Source: Erwinia sp. OLFS4
GTDB lineage: Bacteria; Pseudomonadota; Gammaproteobacteria; Enterobacterales; Enterobacteriaceae
Assembly (NCBI RefSeq): GCF_002752165.1
Contig: NZ_MOMB01000046.1
Span: 62,001-126,000, forward strand
Length of the DNA: 64,000 bases
Reading direction: 5' to 3'
Part shown: positions 9,701 through 19,752 of the stretch, in pieces
How positions within the stretch are numbered: the first letter of the stretch is position 1
How the letters are laid out: every line of letters begins with the position of its first letter
Translations under genes and position numbers: made by a program
Notes under the pieces: model-generated
What the model was told of the DNA's origin: nothing
The model's database searches: none
The model's input: only the letters and a program-made list of their open reading frames with translations

Positions 9701-10216
9701 TTATCCTTTCTTCAGATGTGAGACAAAATTGCACGGCGCGGTACGGCCATCAAGCTGTCCGGCAATAATCCGCTGCCATGCCGTGCGACAGGCGCTGGTG
9801 GAGCCGGGTAGCGCAAAAATAAGCGTCTGATTGGCCAGGCCTGCCAGCGCACGCGATTGCAGCGTCGCGCTGCCAATTTCTTCCCAGGAAATCATTCTGA
9901 ACAGTTCGCCAAAGCCTTCCACCTGGCGATCGAACAAGGGCAATAACGCCTCCGGGGTACAGTTTCTGGCATTAAACCCGGTGCCACCGTTGACGATAAC
10001 CACCTGCACGTCACGGCTGGCAATCCAGTTGGATACCAGCGCACGAATGCGATACAGGTTATCAGCCACCAGCGCATGATCGACCACCTGATGGCCGGCC
10101 TCCGTAATCGCCTCACGTAAATAATCACCAGAGGTATCATTACTGGCATCGCGTTTGTCCGAAACCGTCAGTACCGCCACGTTGAGCGCGCTAAATGCTT
10201 CACTGCCCTTACCCAT
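9701..10216 (-). CDS. moaB: Molybdenum cofactor protein MoaB
   Basis: A 171-residue MoaB/MogA-fold protein; such proteins bind molybdopterin and some adenylate it. The start at 10216 ([20 protein letters not shown]) fits E. coli MoaB. GGTG is at 77-80 and [11 protein letters not shown] near the end. The residue that aligns with the essential Asp82 of E. coli MogA, kept as Asp in E. coli MoaB, is Asn here (N85, codon AAC at 9962-9964). The position matching MogA Asp49 is Asp (D52), where E. coli MoaB has Glu. It lies 16 bases after moaA. Function may be reduced or different. Confidence 0.94.
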   Translation of the reverse strand: MGKGSEAFSALNVAVLTVSDKRDASNDTSGDYLREAITEAGHQVVDHALVADNLYRIRALVSNWIASRDVQVVIVNGGTGFNARNCTPEALLPLFDRQVEGFGELFRMISWEEIGSATLQSRALAGLANQTLIFALPGSTSACRTAWQRIIAGQLDGRTAPCNFVSHLKKG

Positions 10217-10232
10217 TACCTTCTCCTGAAAT

Positions 10233-11219
10233 TCAACCGCCGATAAAAGAGAGATTCTGCGTGATACCGCTGTTGCCCTGATGCAGAAAATGGCCCTGTT
10301 TTTTATGTTGCAGGCTGTGCGCAATGCGCTGCTGCAGCGCTTGCTGCTGCTCATCGCTGACCAGCAGGTCACGCAGTGCGATGCCGCCGTTACCAAACAG
10401 GCACAAATGCAGATGACCCGATGCCGACACACGCAGCCGGTTACAGCTGGCGCAAAAGTCCTGTTCATACGGCATGATAAGACCAATTTCCCCCTGATAA
10501 TCAGGGTGAGAAAACACCTGTGCCGGCCCGTCGCTGCGCTGCCGGTGCTGACGAGCCCAGCCGGCATTCAGCAGCTGGTCGCGGATCACCGTGCCGGAAA
10601 TATGGTGCTTACGAAACAGCGCGCCACCTTCGCCGGTTTCCATCAGCTCAATGAAACGTAGCTGAATTGGCCGCCGGCGAATCCAGTCAAGGAACTGCTG
10701 TAAACGCTGATGATTGATATCGCGCATCAGTACGGTATTAACCTTCACCCGGCTAAAACCCGCAGCAAAAGCAGCATCAATCCCCTCAAGCACCTGATGT
10801 AATTTATCCTGGCCGGTAATGGCATAGAACTGACGCGGATCAAGACTGTCGATGCTGACGTTAAGGGCATTAAGACCCGCGTGACGCCAGTCTGCGATAT
10901 CACGCGCCAGCCGGTAGCCGTTGGTGGTCATTGCAATCTGTCGGATTTGCGGATTTTCGCGTATTGCCGCAACAATCGCGGTAAAATCACGACGCATAGA
11001 GGGTTCACCGCCGGTAATGCGTATCTTTTCGGTACCCGCCGCCGCAAAAGCGCGGGTTACCCGACGAATTTCATCCAGCGAGAGAAACGATTTGGGCGCA
11101 CGTCCGTCCGGCTTGTAGCCGTCCGGCAGGCAGTATGTGCACCGAAAATTGCAAACATCGGTGACAGACAGACGCAGGTAATAAAACCGGCGGTCAAACG
11201 TATCGGTAAACTGTGGCAA
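10233..11219 (-). CDS. moaA: GTP 3',8-cyclase MoaA (radical SAM)
   Basis: Starts Moco synthesis by radical rearrangement of GTP. The 328-residue protein has the radical SAM cluster C23-x3-C27-x2-C30 (in CNFRCTYC), a second C-terminal cluster ([18 protein letters not shown]) and the functional C-terminal Gly-Gly. The likely start is TTG at 11219 ([18 protein letters not shown]); no ATG or GTG is nearby in frame, and an AAAGG nine bases upstream lies in the 3' arm of the Moco riboswitch. First gene of moaABCDE; expression is probably controlled by ModE and by the riboswitch. Confidence 0.95.
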   Translation of the reverse strand: MPQFTDTFDRRFYYLRLSVTDVCNFRCTYCLPDGYKPDGRAPKSFLSLDEIRRVTRAFAAAGTEKIRITGGEPSMRRDFTAIVAAIRENPQIRQIAMTTNGYRLARDIADWRHAGLNALNVSIDSLDPRQFYAITGQDKLHQVLEGIDAAFAAGFSRVKVNTVLMRDINHQRLQQFLDWIRRRPIQLRFIELMETGEGGALFRKHHISGTVIRDQLLNAGWARQHRQRSDGPAQVFSHPDYQGEIGLIMPYEQDFCASCNRLRVSASGHLHLCLFGNGGIALRDLLVSDEQQQALQQRIAHSLQHKKQGHFLHQGNSGITQNLSFIGG

Positions 11220-11224
11220 AAGAT

Positions 11225-11335
11225 TACACCTTTCCAGTAACGGGAGATGCAGTCATTTCTTTCTGCACCCTGGCAACCTGAGGTTGCGGCCAGGCTACCT
11301 TATCCACAGGACGTAGGTAACAAGGCTTAAGTGTC
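11225..11335 (-). ncRNA. Moco riboswitch (molybdenum cofactor RNA motif) upstream of moaA
   Basis: On the minus strand the leader ends with GAAATGACT...CTCCCGT..CTGGAAAGGTGTA, nearly the 3' half of the E. coli moaA Moco riboswitch as I remember it. The closing helix pairs ACACTT (11329-11334) with AAGGTGT (11226-11232), and an internal hairpin (GCAACCT/AGGTTGC) is visible. The moaA Shine-Dalgarno lies in the 3' strand of the closing helix, so folding around Moco would hide it and lower translation. Confidence 0.9.
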
Positions 11336-11402
11336 ATCACACTGATGTGTAAAAGTCCGATCATTCTACTGCCAGTTTTGCGGTTTTACCACAACCTGAT
11401 TT

Positions 11403-11426
11403 CGCTATATATTATGATATATAACG
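11403..11426. promoter_or_regulatory. ModE-binding site upstream of moaA
   Basis: A 24-base imperfect palindrome CGCTAT-N12-ATAACG with TATATA in each half (spacer ATATTATGATAT). The half-site sequence and total length equal those of the palindrome before modA at 27397-27420. ModE-molybdate activates moaA in E. coli from such a site. It lies about 70 bases before the riboswitch, as expected for an activator. Confidence 0.8.
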
Positions 11427-11552
11427 ATTTTTCAGCGTATTTTCGTCACCAGATAAGCTAACATTAACTCCGGTTAACCTCAGCTTAACCGACTATTGTT
11501 ACTGTCGTTTTAGCCAGCTTGCGGTTTTTTTCTCAACATTCACAGGAAATTT

Positions 11553-12461
11553 ATGCGTAATCGCTCATTAGCCGATCTCGACAGAGTGGTAGCCCTGGGA
11601 GGCGGACACGGCCTTGGTCGCGTAATGTCCTCGCTTTCATCGCTGGGCTCAAGGCTCACCGGTATCGTCACCACTACCGATAACGGTGGCTCAACCGGAC
11701 GCATCCGCCGCTCGGAAGGCGGCATTGCCTGGGGAGATTTGCGCAATTGCCTCAATCAGCTGATTACCGAACCCAGTGTCGCTTCTGCGATGTTTGAGTA
11801 CCGTTTTGCCGGTAACGGCGAACTGGCTGGCCACAATCTGGGTAACCTGATGTTAAAGGCGCTCGATCATCTGAGCGTACGGCCGCTGGAAGCCATTAAT
11901 CTGATTCGAAATCTGTTAAAAGTCGACGCCTGGCTGATGCCGATGTCAGAACAGCCAGTTGATTTGGTAGCGCTGGACCAGGAAGGCAATACGGTCTATG
12001 GCGAAACTGACATTGACCAGATGAAGCAGCCTCCTGCCGAGCTGATGCTGCTGCCAGCAGTCGCGGCAACGCGTGAAGCGGTAGAGGCAATTAATGACGC
12101 TGATCTTATCCTTCTTGGTCCAGGTAGTTTTTACACCAGCCTGATGCCAGTATTACTGGTCCCCGGTATTGCCCAGGCACTGCGCCGTACGCCGGCTACT
12201 ATGGTGTTTATTGATAATCTGGGTAAAGAACTCAGTCCGGCCGCCGCCAGCCTGACGCTGGCGGACAAACTGGCAATGATGGAACACGCCATTGGCAAAA
12301 AAGTCATCGACACCCTGGTGGTTGGCCCGCATGCCAGCACCGCAGACGTCAGCGAACGCAGGATAATACAAACACCGTTGCAAGCCGGTGACGTTCATTA
12401 TCGCCATGATCGTCACTTGCTGCATATCGCACTGGAACAGGCCATTCAGAGTTCAGACTGA
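11553..12461 (+). CDS. ybhK: YbhK, YvcK/gluconeogenesis-factor family protein
   Basis: A 302-residue cytoplasmic protein matching E. coli YbhK. The family (YvcK, related to CofD) binds UDP-sugars and affects carbon metabolism and cell shape in Gram-positive bacteria; the enterobacterial role is not settled. Visible: [17 protein letters not shown] (nucleotide-binding loop, about 12-28), [34 protein letters not shown] and [20 protein letters not shown]. An AGGAAAT sits before the ATG. It is divergent from moaA and convergent with uvrB, eight bases from the uvrB stop. Confidence 0.92.
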   Translation: MRNRSLADLDRVVALGGGHGLGRVMSSLSSLGSRLTGIVTTTDNGGSTGRIRRSEGGIAWGDLRNCLNQLITEPSVASAMFEYRFAGNGELAGHNLGNLMLKALDHLSVRPLEAINLIRNLLKVDAWLMPMSEQPVDLVALDQEGNTVYGETDIDQMKQPPAELMLLPAVAATREAVEAINDADLILLGPGSFYTSLMPVLLVPGIAQALRRTPATMVFIDNLGKELSPAAASLTLADKLAMMEHAIGKKVIDTLVVGPHASTADVSERRIIQTPLQAGDVHYRHDRHLLHIALEQAIQSSD

Positions 12462-12469
12462 GGGCTCGC

Positions 12470-14494
12470 CTATGAGGCGGCAATAAACAATGCGCGCAGC
12501 TCCTGCAGCCGATCGCGCAACTGTGCCGCCTCTTCAAACTCCAGGTTCTGGGCGTGTTTTTGCATCTGCCCTTCCAGCTGCTGAATGGTTTTTTGCAGCG
12601 CTTGCGGCGTCAGGGCCTGATAGCTGGCTTCGGTTTCTGCGGCAATGCGGGTTTTAGCCGCGCCTTTACGGTTACGGTTTTTGCTGGCACCCTGCCCCAG
12701 TTCAAGAATATCGGCAATCTTTTTATTCAGCCCTTTCGGCACGATGCCGTGTTCTTCGTTATAACGCTGCTGCTTTTCCCGACGCCGTCCGGTCTCTTCA
12801 ATGGCCCGGGCCATTGAAGGGGTAATCTTATCGCCATAAAGAATTGCCTTACCGTTAATATTACGCGCCGCGCGGCCAATGGTCTGGATAAGGGAACGCT
12901 CAGAACGCAGGAAGCCTTCTTTATCTGCGTCAAGGATAGCCACCAGCGAGACCTCCGGCATATCCAGCCCCTCACGCAGCAGGTTGATCCCTACCAGCAC
13001 GTCAAACTCGCCAAGGCGCAGATCGCGAATAATTTCCACCCGTTCAACGGTATCAATATCGGAATGCAGATAGCGTACCCGTTCGCCGTGCTCTTCGAGA
13101 TATTCGGTCAAATCTTCCGCCATCCGTTTAGTCAGCGTGGTCACCAGCACCCGCTCGTTGATGGCCACCCGCTGACGAATCTCCGAAAGCAGGTCGTCCA
13201 CCTGGGTGGCCACCGGACGCACTTCCACCAGCGGATCAAGCAGGCCAGTGGGGCGCACTACCTGTTCAATCACTTCACCACCGGATTTCTCCAGTTCGTA
13301 ATGACCCGGGGTTGCTGAAACATAAATGGTCTGCGGCGCCAGCGACTCAAATTCTTCAAATTTAAGCGGGCGGTTATCCAGCGCCGAAGGCAGACGAAAA
13401 CCGTATTCCACCAGCGTCTCTTTACGCGCCCGGTCACCGCGATACATACCGCCAATTTGCGGGATGGTAACGTGAGATTCATCAATAACCAGCAACCCGT
13501 CCGCCGGCAGGTAATCAAACAGGGTCGGCGGTGGCTCGCCCGGCCCGCGGCCGGAAAGGTAACGCGAATAGTTTTCAATGCCTGAGCAATAGCCAAGTTC
13601 GTTCATCATTTCCAGATCAAACTGGGTACGCTGCGACAGACGCTGTTCCTCAAGCAATTTATTGTTTTCCAGCAGCGTTTTTCGCCGCGCGGCCAGCTCA
13701 ATCTTAATCTCTTCCATCGCCTGCAGCAGGCGCTCACGGGGCGTCACATAGTGGGTTTTGGGATAAACGGTAAAACGGGCAATGTTGGTTTCTATCTGAC
13801 CAGTTAACGGATCAAACAACGATAACCGTTCAACTTCGTCATCAAACAGCTCCACCCGCAGGGCAATGTCGTCAGACTCAGCCGGAAAAATGTCAATGAC
13901 TTCGCCACGCACGCGAAAAGTACCGCGCTGGAAAGCCTGATCGTTGCGGGTATATTGCAATTCCGCCAGCCGGCGCAGAATAGCACGCTGGTCAATCAGC
14001 ATCCCGCGGGTCAGGTGCAGCATCATCTTCAGATACAGGTCAGGATCGCCCAGACCGTAAATAGCGGAAACCGATGCCACCACGATCACATCGCGCCGCT
14101 CTAGCAGTGCTTTGGTCGCAGAAAGGCGCATCTGTTCAATATGCTCGTTTACTGAGGCATCTTTTTCAATAAAGGTATCTGAACTGGGAACGTAGGCTTC
14201 CGGCTGATAGTAATCGTAGTAAGAGACAAAATACTCGACGGCGTTTTCCGGGAAAAACGCTTTCATTTCGCCATACAGCTGCGCTGCCAGGGTTTTGTTG
14301 GGTGCCAGTACCATGGTCGGGCGTTGTAAATCAGCAATCACATTAGCAACAGTAAAGGTTTTACCGGAACCGGTTACCCCCAGCAGGGTCTGATGTGCCA
14401 GGCCATCATCCAGCCCCTCTTTGAGCTGACGAATGGCTTCAGGCTGGTCACCTGCCGGTTTAAAAGCGGAATTCAGTTTAAAATCTTTACTCAT
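12470..14494 (-). CDS. uvrB: Excinuclease ABC subunit UvrB
   Basis: The damage-verifying helicase-like subunit of nucleotide excision repair; it takes DNA from UvrA and pairs with UvrC for incision. 674 residues (E. coli 673). In order: Walker A TGSGKT (41-46), the beta-hairpin [12 protein letters not shown] near 95-106, DESHVTIPQ, the helicase end [10 protein letters not shown], and a C-terminal UVR motif ([16 protein letters not shown]) that contacts UvrC. A LexA box at 14574-14589, 80 bases before the ATG, shows SOS control. Confidence 0.98.
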   Translation of the reverse strand: MSKDFKLNSAFKPAGDQPEAIRQLKEGLDDGLAHQTLLGVTGSGKTFTVANVIADLQRPTMVLAPNKTLAAQLYGEMKAFFPENAVEYFVSYYDYYQPEAYVPSSDTFIEKDASVNEHIEQMRLSATKALLERRDVIVVASVSAIYGLGDPDLYLKMMLHLTRGMLIDQRAILRRLAELQYTRNDQAFQRGTFRVRGEVIDIFPAESDDIALRVELFDDEVERLSLFDPLTGQIETNIARFTVYPKTHYVTPRERLLQAMEEIKIELAARRKTLLENNKLLEEQRLSQRTQFDLEMMNELGYCSGIENYSRYLSGRGPGEPPPTLFDYLPADGLLVIDESHVTIPQIGGMYRGDRARKETLVEYGFRLPSALDNRPLKFEEFESLAPQTIYVSATPGHYELEKSGGEVIEQVVRPTGLLDPLVEVRPVATQVDDLLSEIRQRVAINERVLVTTLTKRMAEDLTEYLEEHGERVRYLHSDIDTVERVEIIRDLRLGEFDVLVGINLLREGLDMPEVSLVAILDADKEGFLRSERSLIQTIGRAARNINGKAILYGDKITPSMARAIEETGRRREKQQRYNEEHGIVPKGLNKKIADILELGQGASKNRNRKGAAKTRIAAETEASYQALTPQALQKTIQQLEGQMQKHAQNLEFEEAAQLRDRLQELRALFIAAS

Positions 14495-14573
14495 TTGCGC
14501 GCCACCTGTTGAATGGAAAGCGTGATAAGGACGTTATTCTACTCCGCAAGCGGTTTTTTACCAGCGCAGATAA

Positions 14574-14589
14574 CTGGATAAATATCCAG
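14574..14589. promoter_or_regulatory. LexA (SOS) box of uvrB
   Basis: CTGGATAAATATCCAG, that is CTG-N10-CAG with seven-base perfect inverted arms, the LexA core pattern. It lies 80 bases before the uvrB start, where E. coli uvrB also has an SOS box. Confidence 0.85.
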
Positions 14590-14869
14590 ATTAGCTGTGC
14601 CATCATCTTATCTGATGACCTTTTGCACTTTTAGCGATCTTTGTGACAATGATAAGCCTGACTGAAATCAGGTTATCCCCAACAGTTCGACATCCTGTTG
14701 TAATGTCAAGTCTGATAAAAGCAGAAATGTTATCGGATATTATCGACGCCCCTGATGACTTGATTTTATTTAACATATTGATTTTAAATTTATTTTTAAT
14801 AAAGGTGAGTTTCGCAACATCCCGCGTGAAAGCCGCGTCGGCTCTCGTCTGCCGCATGTTTTCAGTCGC

Positions 14870-14939
14870 TAATGCACACGGTTATCCACAGGAATGGTGG
14901 ATAACTGGTGACAACGCCCGAAGCATCTGCTGTGCATAA
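14870..14939. other. DnaA-box cluster, probable DARS1-like DnaA-reactivating sequence
   Basis: Four DnaA-type nonamers within 70 bases: TAATGCACA (14870-14878, +, one mismatch), TTATCCACA (14882-14890, +, perfect), TTATCCACC (14896-14904, minus, one mismatch) and TTATGCACA (14931-14939, minus, perfect). The middle two face each other as an eight-base inverted repeat, GTTATCCA/TGGATAAC. E. coli DARS1, which loads DnaA with fresh ATP, lies in the uvrB-bioD gap and is built from three DnaA boxes in mixed orientation. The position here is the same side of uvrB. The AT-rich stretch 14590-14869 between this and the LexA box shows no credible gene. Confidence 0.7.
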
Positions 14940-14944
14940 ATGGC

Positions 14945-15402
14945 CCGTCGCGAGAGCAAGGCCTGCCAAATAAATTTTTTTGTTTTTTTTTCGTGCTGGT
15001 AAAAGAGAAAAAATCGGTTTTGAAATGCAGGAAATTTAGCTTAACTACGGGTAAAGATAATTCGGCAACCGCCGTCTGCTGTGGCATTGCCCCGCAATCA
15101 GGCATCTGCACCAGCAACGTTTTACCTCGGCACTAAAAATGTGCGGCCATATAGTTCAGCCATTTTATTATCAATCTTTTCTGACCTTTTAACCGGTTTT
15201 CCTACTGCACTTTCCCGCTTTTAGCGCGTTTAAGCCAGACAGGTATAACCTGGCCTGGTAATTGCTTTATTTCCCGGGTGACTTTTCATTTACGCCATGG
15301 AACCCGCCAGTAATCGTTGCAGCTTACCGGCGACAATCATTACTGCCGTTTGCCAGACGACGCAGAGCGTATGCAATCAGGTTTAATCTTTCCGGAGGAG
15401 AC
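14945..15402. other. AT-rich non-coding stretch before the UrtE-like gene
   Basis: No credible gene. It contains homopolymer T runs near 14975-14992. A possible weak promoter near 15223-15251 (TTAGCG, 17 bases, TATAAC) could serve the next gene. The base composition is more AT-rich than the flanking genes. Confidence 0.4.
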
Positions 15403-15405
15403 ATG

Positions 15406-16116
15406 ATGCTCAGTTTACGTTCAATCAACCAGTTTTATGGCAAAACTCATATTCTGCAGGATATCAATCTTGATCTGCCGCCCGGCACCTGCACAGCGAT
15501 CGTCGGGCGCAGCGGTATGGGAAAAACCACACTGGTGAACTGCATTATGGGACGTCTGCCGATTAACAGCGGTTCCATCACCTGGCAACAGGCTGGTGCA
15601 CCGCCGGCAAACCTGCTGCTTGAACCCAGTGAAACCCGCGCCGCCATGGGGATTGGTTATTTACCCCAGGGGCGACAAATATTTACCCAGATGACGGTGG
15701 AAGAAAACCTGCTGATTGCCTTACTGGCTGGTGAGGATCGTCAGCGTATTATTCCACCGATGATCTACCAGCTCTTTCCGGTGCTGTTCACGCTGCGCCA
15801 GCAACGCAGCGGTGAACTTCCTGCCGATTTGCAGCAGCAGTTAGCGCTGGCGCGCGCGCTGGTGCTGCAGCCACAGCTGCTTATTCTTGATGAACCCAGC
15901 GAAGGCATGTCGCCCTGGCTGGAAGAAGAAATGGGCAATCTTATCCATCGCCTGAACCATGATTTTGGCCTGACTATCCTGCTATTAGAACAGCGAGTCA
16001 GTCTGATCCGCCGCGTCGCCGACTATTTTCTGCTGTTGCACTGCGGGCGTAACGTAGCTCAGGGAGATATGGCACAGCTCGATGAGCGGATGGTCAGTAC
16101 CTGGCTTACGGTGTAA
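15406..16116 (+). CDS. Orphan UrtE/LivF-like ABC transporter ATPase with degenerate signature
   Basis: A 236-residue ABC ATPase closest by eye to UrtE, the urea-transporter ATPase, and LivF. Walker A is GRSGMGKTT (34-42), the Q loop YLPQGRQIF (about 85-93), Walker B LLILDEP (158-164), and VEQ-type LLLEQ replaces the H loop as usual in this branch. The ABC signature, normally LSGGQ, reads LPADLQ (138-143). No permease or binding-protein gene (urtABCD) is nearby; neighbours are uvrB and bioD. GGAGG lies seven bases before the ATG at 15406; ATG 15403 is an alternative. The frame is intact, so the gene may be under selection, but normal ATP sandwiching is doubtful. Confidence 0.78.
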   Translation: MLSLRSINQFYGKTHILQDINLDLPPGTCTAIVGRSGMGKTTLVNCIMGRLPINSGSITWQQAGAPPANLLLEPSETRAAMGIGYLPQGRQIFTQMTVEENLLIALLAGEDRQRIIPPMIYQLFPVLFTLRQQRSGELPADLQQQLALARALVLQPQLLILDEPSEGMSPWLEEEMGNLIHRLNHDFGLTILLLEQRVSLIRRVADYFLLLHCGRNVAQGDMAQLDERMVSTWLTV

Positions 16117-16792
16117 CTGCTGGCAAGGTCAGCCAGTGGCCGATATCGTACTGATGATAGGGATCGGTGATATGGGGCAGTATCCCTAGCAGCGGCGCGG
16201 GCAGCCAGCGCTGCAACGCCTGCAAATAATCATGGTGACGTGGCCCTGGCGCGATGACCTCATTGGCAATCCAGCCCACCAGCGGTAGTCCCCTTGCAGT
16301 AACAGCCTCAGCCGTCAGCATAGCATGGTTAATACACCCCAGACGGACGCCGACCACCAGAATAACCGGTAATTGTTCTGCAACAACCCAGTCGGCAAAG
16401 GTTTCACCGTCGGATAAAGGCGTATACCAGCCGCCAGCGCCTTCCGTCAGCACCCAGTCTGCCTGTTGCTCAATGTGCTTCAGCCCGGCAGACAGTGCGG
16501 AAAAGGTAATTGGCTGTTGCTGCTCTGCACTGACAATATGCGGCGCAGTAGCCTCAGCGAAAGCCAGCGGATTGACCTGCTGATAGTCGAGCGCCACCAC
16601 GCTGTGACGTTGCAAAGCCAGCGCATCCTGGTTACGCCACCCTTGTGCTGTCATTTCGCAGCCGGAAGCCACCGGCTTGTAACCTGCCGGACGGTACCCC
16701 GCCAGCCTGGCTGCCTGCAGTAAAGCACAGCTGGCCACGGTTTTGCCTGCTTCTGTATCGGTCCCGGTAACAAAAAAACGTTCAACTGCCAT
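16106..16792 (-). CDS. bioD: Dethiobiotin synthetase BioD
   Basis: Makes dethiobiotin from 7,8-diaminopelargonate, CO2 and ATP. 228 residues. The P-loop is VTGTDTEAGKTVASCALLQA (about 8-27), followed by GYKPVASGCE and TEGAGGWYTPLSDGETFADW. The start at 16792 overlaps the bioC end by 11 bases. Last gene of bioBFCD; it runs convergently into the UrtE-like gene and the two ends overlap by 11 bases. Confidence 0.96.
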   Translation of the reverse strand: MAVERFFVTGTDTEAGKTVASCALLQAARLAGYRPAGYKPVASGCEMTAQGWRNQDALALQRHSVVALDYQQVNPLAFAEATAPHIVSAEQQQPITFSALSAGLKHIEQQADWVLTEGAGGWYTPLSDGETFADWVVAEQLPVILVVGVRLGCINHAMLTAEAVTARGLPLVGWIANEVIAPGPRHHDYLQALQRWLPAPLLGILPHITDPYHQYDIGHWLTLPAVTP

Positions 16793-17537
16793 TCATCACT
16801 CCAAAAATAATTTCGTAGCTCAGCGTAAAACCGGCGGCCTCACGCGGCCAGTGGCGCTGCAGCAGATCCAGCCGGTTACGGGTCAGCGGCTGACGATCTG
16901 ACTGACGGTGCAAATGAGTTGCGCCAATACCTTTCAGTGACTGTAATGCCGGGTAAATGCCAGAAAAATGCAGCGTCAGATATTCCCGACGCCAACGCAC
17001 TGCCAGTCCTGATAGCTGATGCTGAATGTCAGCAAACGGCATCAGTGCGTTCACTGGCGCAGGCACGTCAAGGGCTTGCCAGGCCTGACGCATCTCGGCT
17101 AATGAGCCGTCCGCCAGCGTGGAAAAAAGGATCTGGCCACCGGGCCGGGTAACGCGCTGCAGCTCGCTCACCGCCTGGCGCAGACTGTTACACCACTGTA
17201 TCGCCAGATTACTCCAGCAGAGATCAAAACTGGCCGTCTCAAAGGGTAATGCTTCAATATCACCGCAGGTATAACGCCATGCCGCCTGCTGACGTTGCGC
17301 TTGCGCCAGCATCGCCTCTGAGAGGTCCAGCGCGGTAACCTGCCAGCCACACGCGCTGAAATGGCGGCTAAAGCCCCCTGGCCCGCAACCGGCATCCAGC
17401 AAGCGGCCTGGGGTAGCGCGGCCGGCCAGCCTCAACAGACGCTCACCACACTGTCTTTGCAAGGTATCGTGCTGCTGGTAGCGGACGGCTGCACGACCAA
17501 ACGCGCCGGCTATCGCCTGCTTGTCAACCGTATACAT
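16782..17537 (-). CDS. bioC: Malonyl-ACP O-methyltransferase BioC
   Basis: A SAM-dependent methyltransferase that methylates malonyl-ACP and so lets the fatty-acid enzymes build the pimelate chain of biotin. 251 residues. Motif I is [15 protein letters not shown], followed by [10 protein letters not shown] and [13 protein letters not shown], all typical of BioC. The start at 17537 ([17 protein letters not shown]) agrees with E. coli; a longer frame to 17729 would run deep into bioF. It overlaps bioF by 14 bases and bioD by 11. Confidence 0.95.
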   Translation of the reverse strand: MYTVDKQAIAGAFGRAAVRYQQHDTLQRQCGERLLRLAGRATPGRLLDAGCGPGGFSRHFSACGWQVTALDLSEAMLAQAQRQQAAWRYTCGDIEALPFETASFDLCWSNLAIQWCNSLRQAVSELQRVTRPGGQILFSTLADGSLAEMRQAWQALDVPAPVNALMPFADIQHQLSGLAVRWRREYLTLHFSGIYPALQSLKGIGATHLHRQSDRQPLTRNRLDLLQRHWPREAAGFTLSYEIIFGVMNGS

Positions 17538-18675
17538 CGGCAAGCGCCTCCACCAGCTGTATGATTTGTGACTCCTCATGGCAGGCGCTGAGGGTAATGC
17601 GCAGCCGTGCGCTGCCCGCGGGCACCGTGGGTGGACGAATCGCACTGACCCAACAACCCCGTTCGCGTAGAGCGCTGGCCAGCGCCAGCGCTTGCTGGTC
17701 TTCGGCCACGACCCAGGGCTGAATTGCACTGTCAGAGGCCATCAGCCGGCCCGGCAAACCGGCAGCCTGACGGCGGAAAAAAGCAATATTGTGGCGCAGC
17801 CGCTGACGACGATCGTCAGCCTGCTGCACCAATGACAGCGCAGTCTGCAAGGCAAAAATCTGCGCGGGAGGCATCGCGGTGCTGTAAATCAGATGACGAC
17901 AAAACTGCAGTAAATACCCGGCCATATCGACACCGCACAACACCGCCGCACCGCTGAGACCGAAGGCTTTGCCAAAGGTAACCACCAGCAAATCGGGCAT
18001 TACCTGCTGTTGCCAGCAGCTACCGCGGCCCTGTGCGCCAGCCACACCAATACCATGAGCATCATCAATCAGCAGCAAGCCCTGATGCTGTTGGGTCAAA
18101 CGCTGTAAGTCCGCCAGCGGCGCGCTGTCACCATCCATGCTGAAAATCCCTTCACTGACCACCAGCGTTTCCCCCTCACAGGCATTGTCCAGCAACCGTG
18201 CCAGCGCCGCTGGCTGGTTATGGGTAAAACGCCGCAGACTAGCCGGACTCTGTAACGCGGCTTCCAGCAGTGAGGCGTGCATCAGGCGATCGGCCAGAAT
18301 GCGATCGCCGCGGGCGGCCAGGGCAGCAATCAGCGCCTGATTAGCAGCAAATCCGGAAATAAACAGCAGTGCACAGGGATAACCCAGCCAGTCTGCCAGC
18401 TGCTGTTCAAACCCGGCCTGCAGATGATGGTAGCCCGTTACATGGGTCGAAGCTCCCGCGCCGGCACCATAATCTGCGATGCCCTGCCGCCAGCCAGCCA
18501 GGAGCGCCGGGTGATGACTTAAGCCGAGATAATCGTTACTGGAGAAGTTAAGATAGTTTTTGCCGTCAACAGTAATCTGACTGGCGTCACGCTGGCTGAC
18601 AAGATGCCGCTGTCGCCACAGGCCAGCAGCGCGCCGTTGTGCGCAGGCTTGCGTAATACGTTGTTGCCAGCCCAT
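17524..18675 (-). CDS. bioF: 8-amino-7-oxononanoate synthase BioF
   Basis: A PLP enzyme that condenses pimeloyl-ACP with alanine. 383 residues from the ATG at 18675 ([11 protein letters not shown]), whose A overlaps the bioB stop (TGATG); a GTG one codon upstream is possible. Marks: [15 protein letters not shown] near the N-terminus, [15 protein letters not shown], the PLP lysine in [14 protein letters not shown] and [15 protein letters not shown]. Second gene of the leftward bio operon. Confidence 0.97.
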   Translation of the reverse strand: MGWQQRITQACAQRRAAGLWRQRHLVSQRDASQITVDGKNYLNFSSNDYLGLSHHPALLAGWRQGIADYGAGAGASTHVTGYHHLQAGFEQQLADWLGYPCALLFISGFAANQALIAALAARGDRILADRLMHASLLEAALQSPASLRRFTHNQPAALARLLDNACEGETLVVSEGIFSMDGDSAPLADLQRLTQQHQGLLLIDDAHGIGVAGAQGRGSCWQQQVMPDLLVVTFGKAFGLSGAAVLCGVDMAGYLLQFCRHLIYSTAMPPAQIFALQTALSLVQQADDRRQRLRHNIAFFRRQAAGLPGRLMASDSAIQPWVVAEDQQALALASALRERGCWVSAIRPPTVPAGSARLRITLSACHEESQIIQLVEALADVYG

Positions 18676-19706
18676 CACAGCGCCGCATTGTAAAATTGTT
18701 CCGTATCGGCATGAAGCAACTGGCCGATTAGCGCCTGTTGCTGAGCATTATCCCCCTGCTGAGTGGCGCTATGCTGTGGATTTAGTCCCAGCTTGCGGAA
18801 TAAGAGCAGATCCTTATCTTCTTCCGGATTAGGGGTGGTCAGTAACTTACAGCCGTAGAAAATGGAATTAGCCCCGGCCATAAAACACATGGCCTGCGTC
18901 TGTTCGCTCATCTGTTCACGGCCAGCGGAGAGACGAACATGCGAGCCTGGCATCATAATACGGGCAACGGCAATCGTGCGGATAAAATCAAAAGGATCAA
19001 CATCGTCGTTGTCCGCCAGCGGCGTCCCTTTTACTTTCACCAGCATATTCACCGGCACGCTTTCCGGTGGTACCGGCAGGTTAGCCAGCTGAACCAGTAA
19101 TCCGGCGCGATCGCGTACCGTTTCCCCCAGACCGATAATGCCGCCGGAACATACTTTGATGCCGGCATCACGCACTTTTTCCAGGGTATCCAACCGTTCC
19201 TGATAGCTGCGGGTTGTAATGATGTTGCCGTAAAACTCCGGTGAGGTATCCAGATTATGGTTATAGAAATCAAGCCCGGCATTCCCCAGACGCTGCGCCT
19301 GTTCATCGCTCAGGGTTCCCAGCGTCATGCAGGTTTCCAGCCCCATCTCTTTTACGCCTTTAACCATCGCCTCAAGATAAGGCATATCGCGGTCCTGGGG
19401 ATTTTTCCACGCAGCCCCCATACAAAACCGGCCGGAACCGGCAGCCCTGGCTTTACGCGCCGATTCCAGCACGGCTTCCACTTCCATTAGCCGTTCGGCT
19501 TCCAGTCCGGTTTTATAGCGCGCGCTTTGCGGGCAATACTTGCAATCTTCCGGGCAGGCGCCGGTTTTGATCGACAACAAGGTACTGACCTGAACCTGGC
19601 GCGGGTCAAAGTGCTGCCGGTGAACCTGCTGCGCTTCAAACATCAGTTCAAGAAACGGTTTTTCAAATAAAGCCTGAGCCTGCGACACTGTCCAACGGTT
19701 TGCCAT
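18675..19706 (-). CDS. bioB: Biotin synthase BioB (radical SAM)
   Basis: Inserts sulfur into dethiobiotin. 343 residues. The radical SAM cluster is C51-x3-C55-x2-C58 (CPEDCKYC); [14 protein letters not shown] and RLSAGREQM carry residues around the [2Fe-2S] cluster and substrate. The start at 19706 ([17 protein letters not shown]) follows the family; an earlier ATG at 19733 is not supported. First gene of bioBFCD, reading away from bioA across the BirA operator. Confidence 0.98.
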   Translation of the reverse strand: MANRWTVSQAQALFEKPFLELMFEAQQVHRQHFDPRQVQVSTLLSIKTGACPEDCKYCPQSARYKTGLEAERLMEVEAVLESARKARAAGSGRFCMGAAWKNPQDRDMPYLEAMVKGVKEMGLETCMTLGTLSDEQAQRLGNAGLDFYNHNLDTSPEFYGNIITTRSYQERLDTLEKVRDAGIKVCSGGIIGLGETVRDRAGLLVQLANLPVPPESVPVNMLVKVKGTPLADNDDVDPFDFIRTIAVARIMMPGSHVRLSAGREQMSEQTQAMCFMAGANSIFYGCKLLTTPNPEEDKDLLLFRKLGLNPQHSATQQGDNAQQQALIGQLLHADTEQFYNAAL

Positions 19707-19752
19707 GGGGCACTCCAAAAATCTGTGATTCATTTATGCAGTAGCGTTATAC

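Noticed and set aside
11300-11308. Perfect DnaA box inside the moaA leader
   Set aside because: It is part of the Moco riboswitch sequence and is isolated.
14603-14939. Short open frames on both strands between uvrB and the UrtE-like gene
   Set aside because: They overlap each other and the DnaA boxes, have AT-driven compositions and no family likeness.
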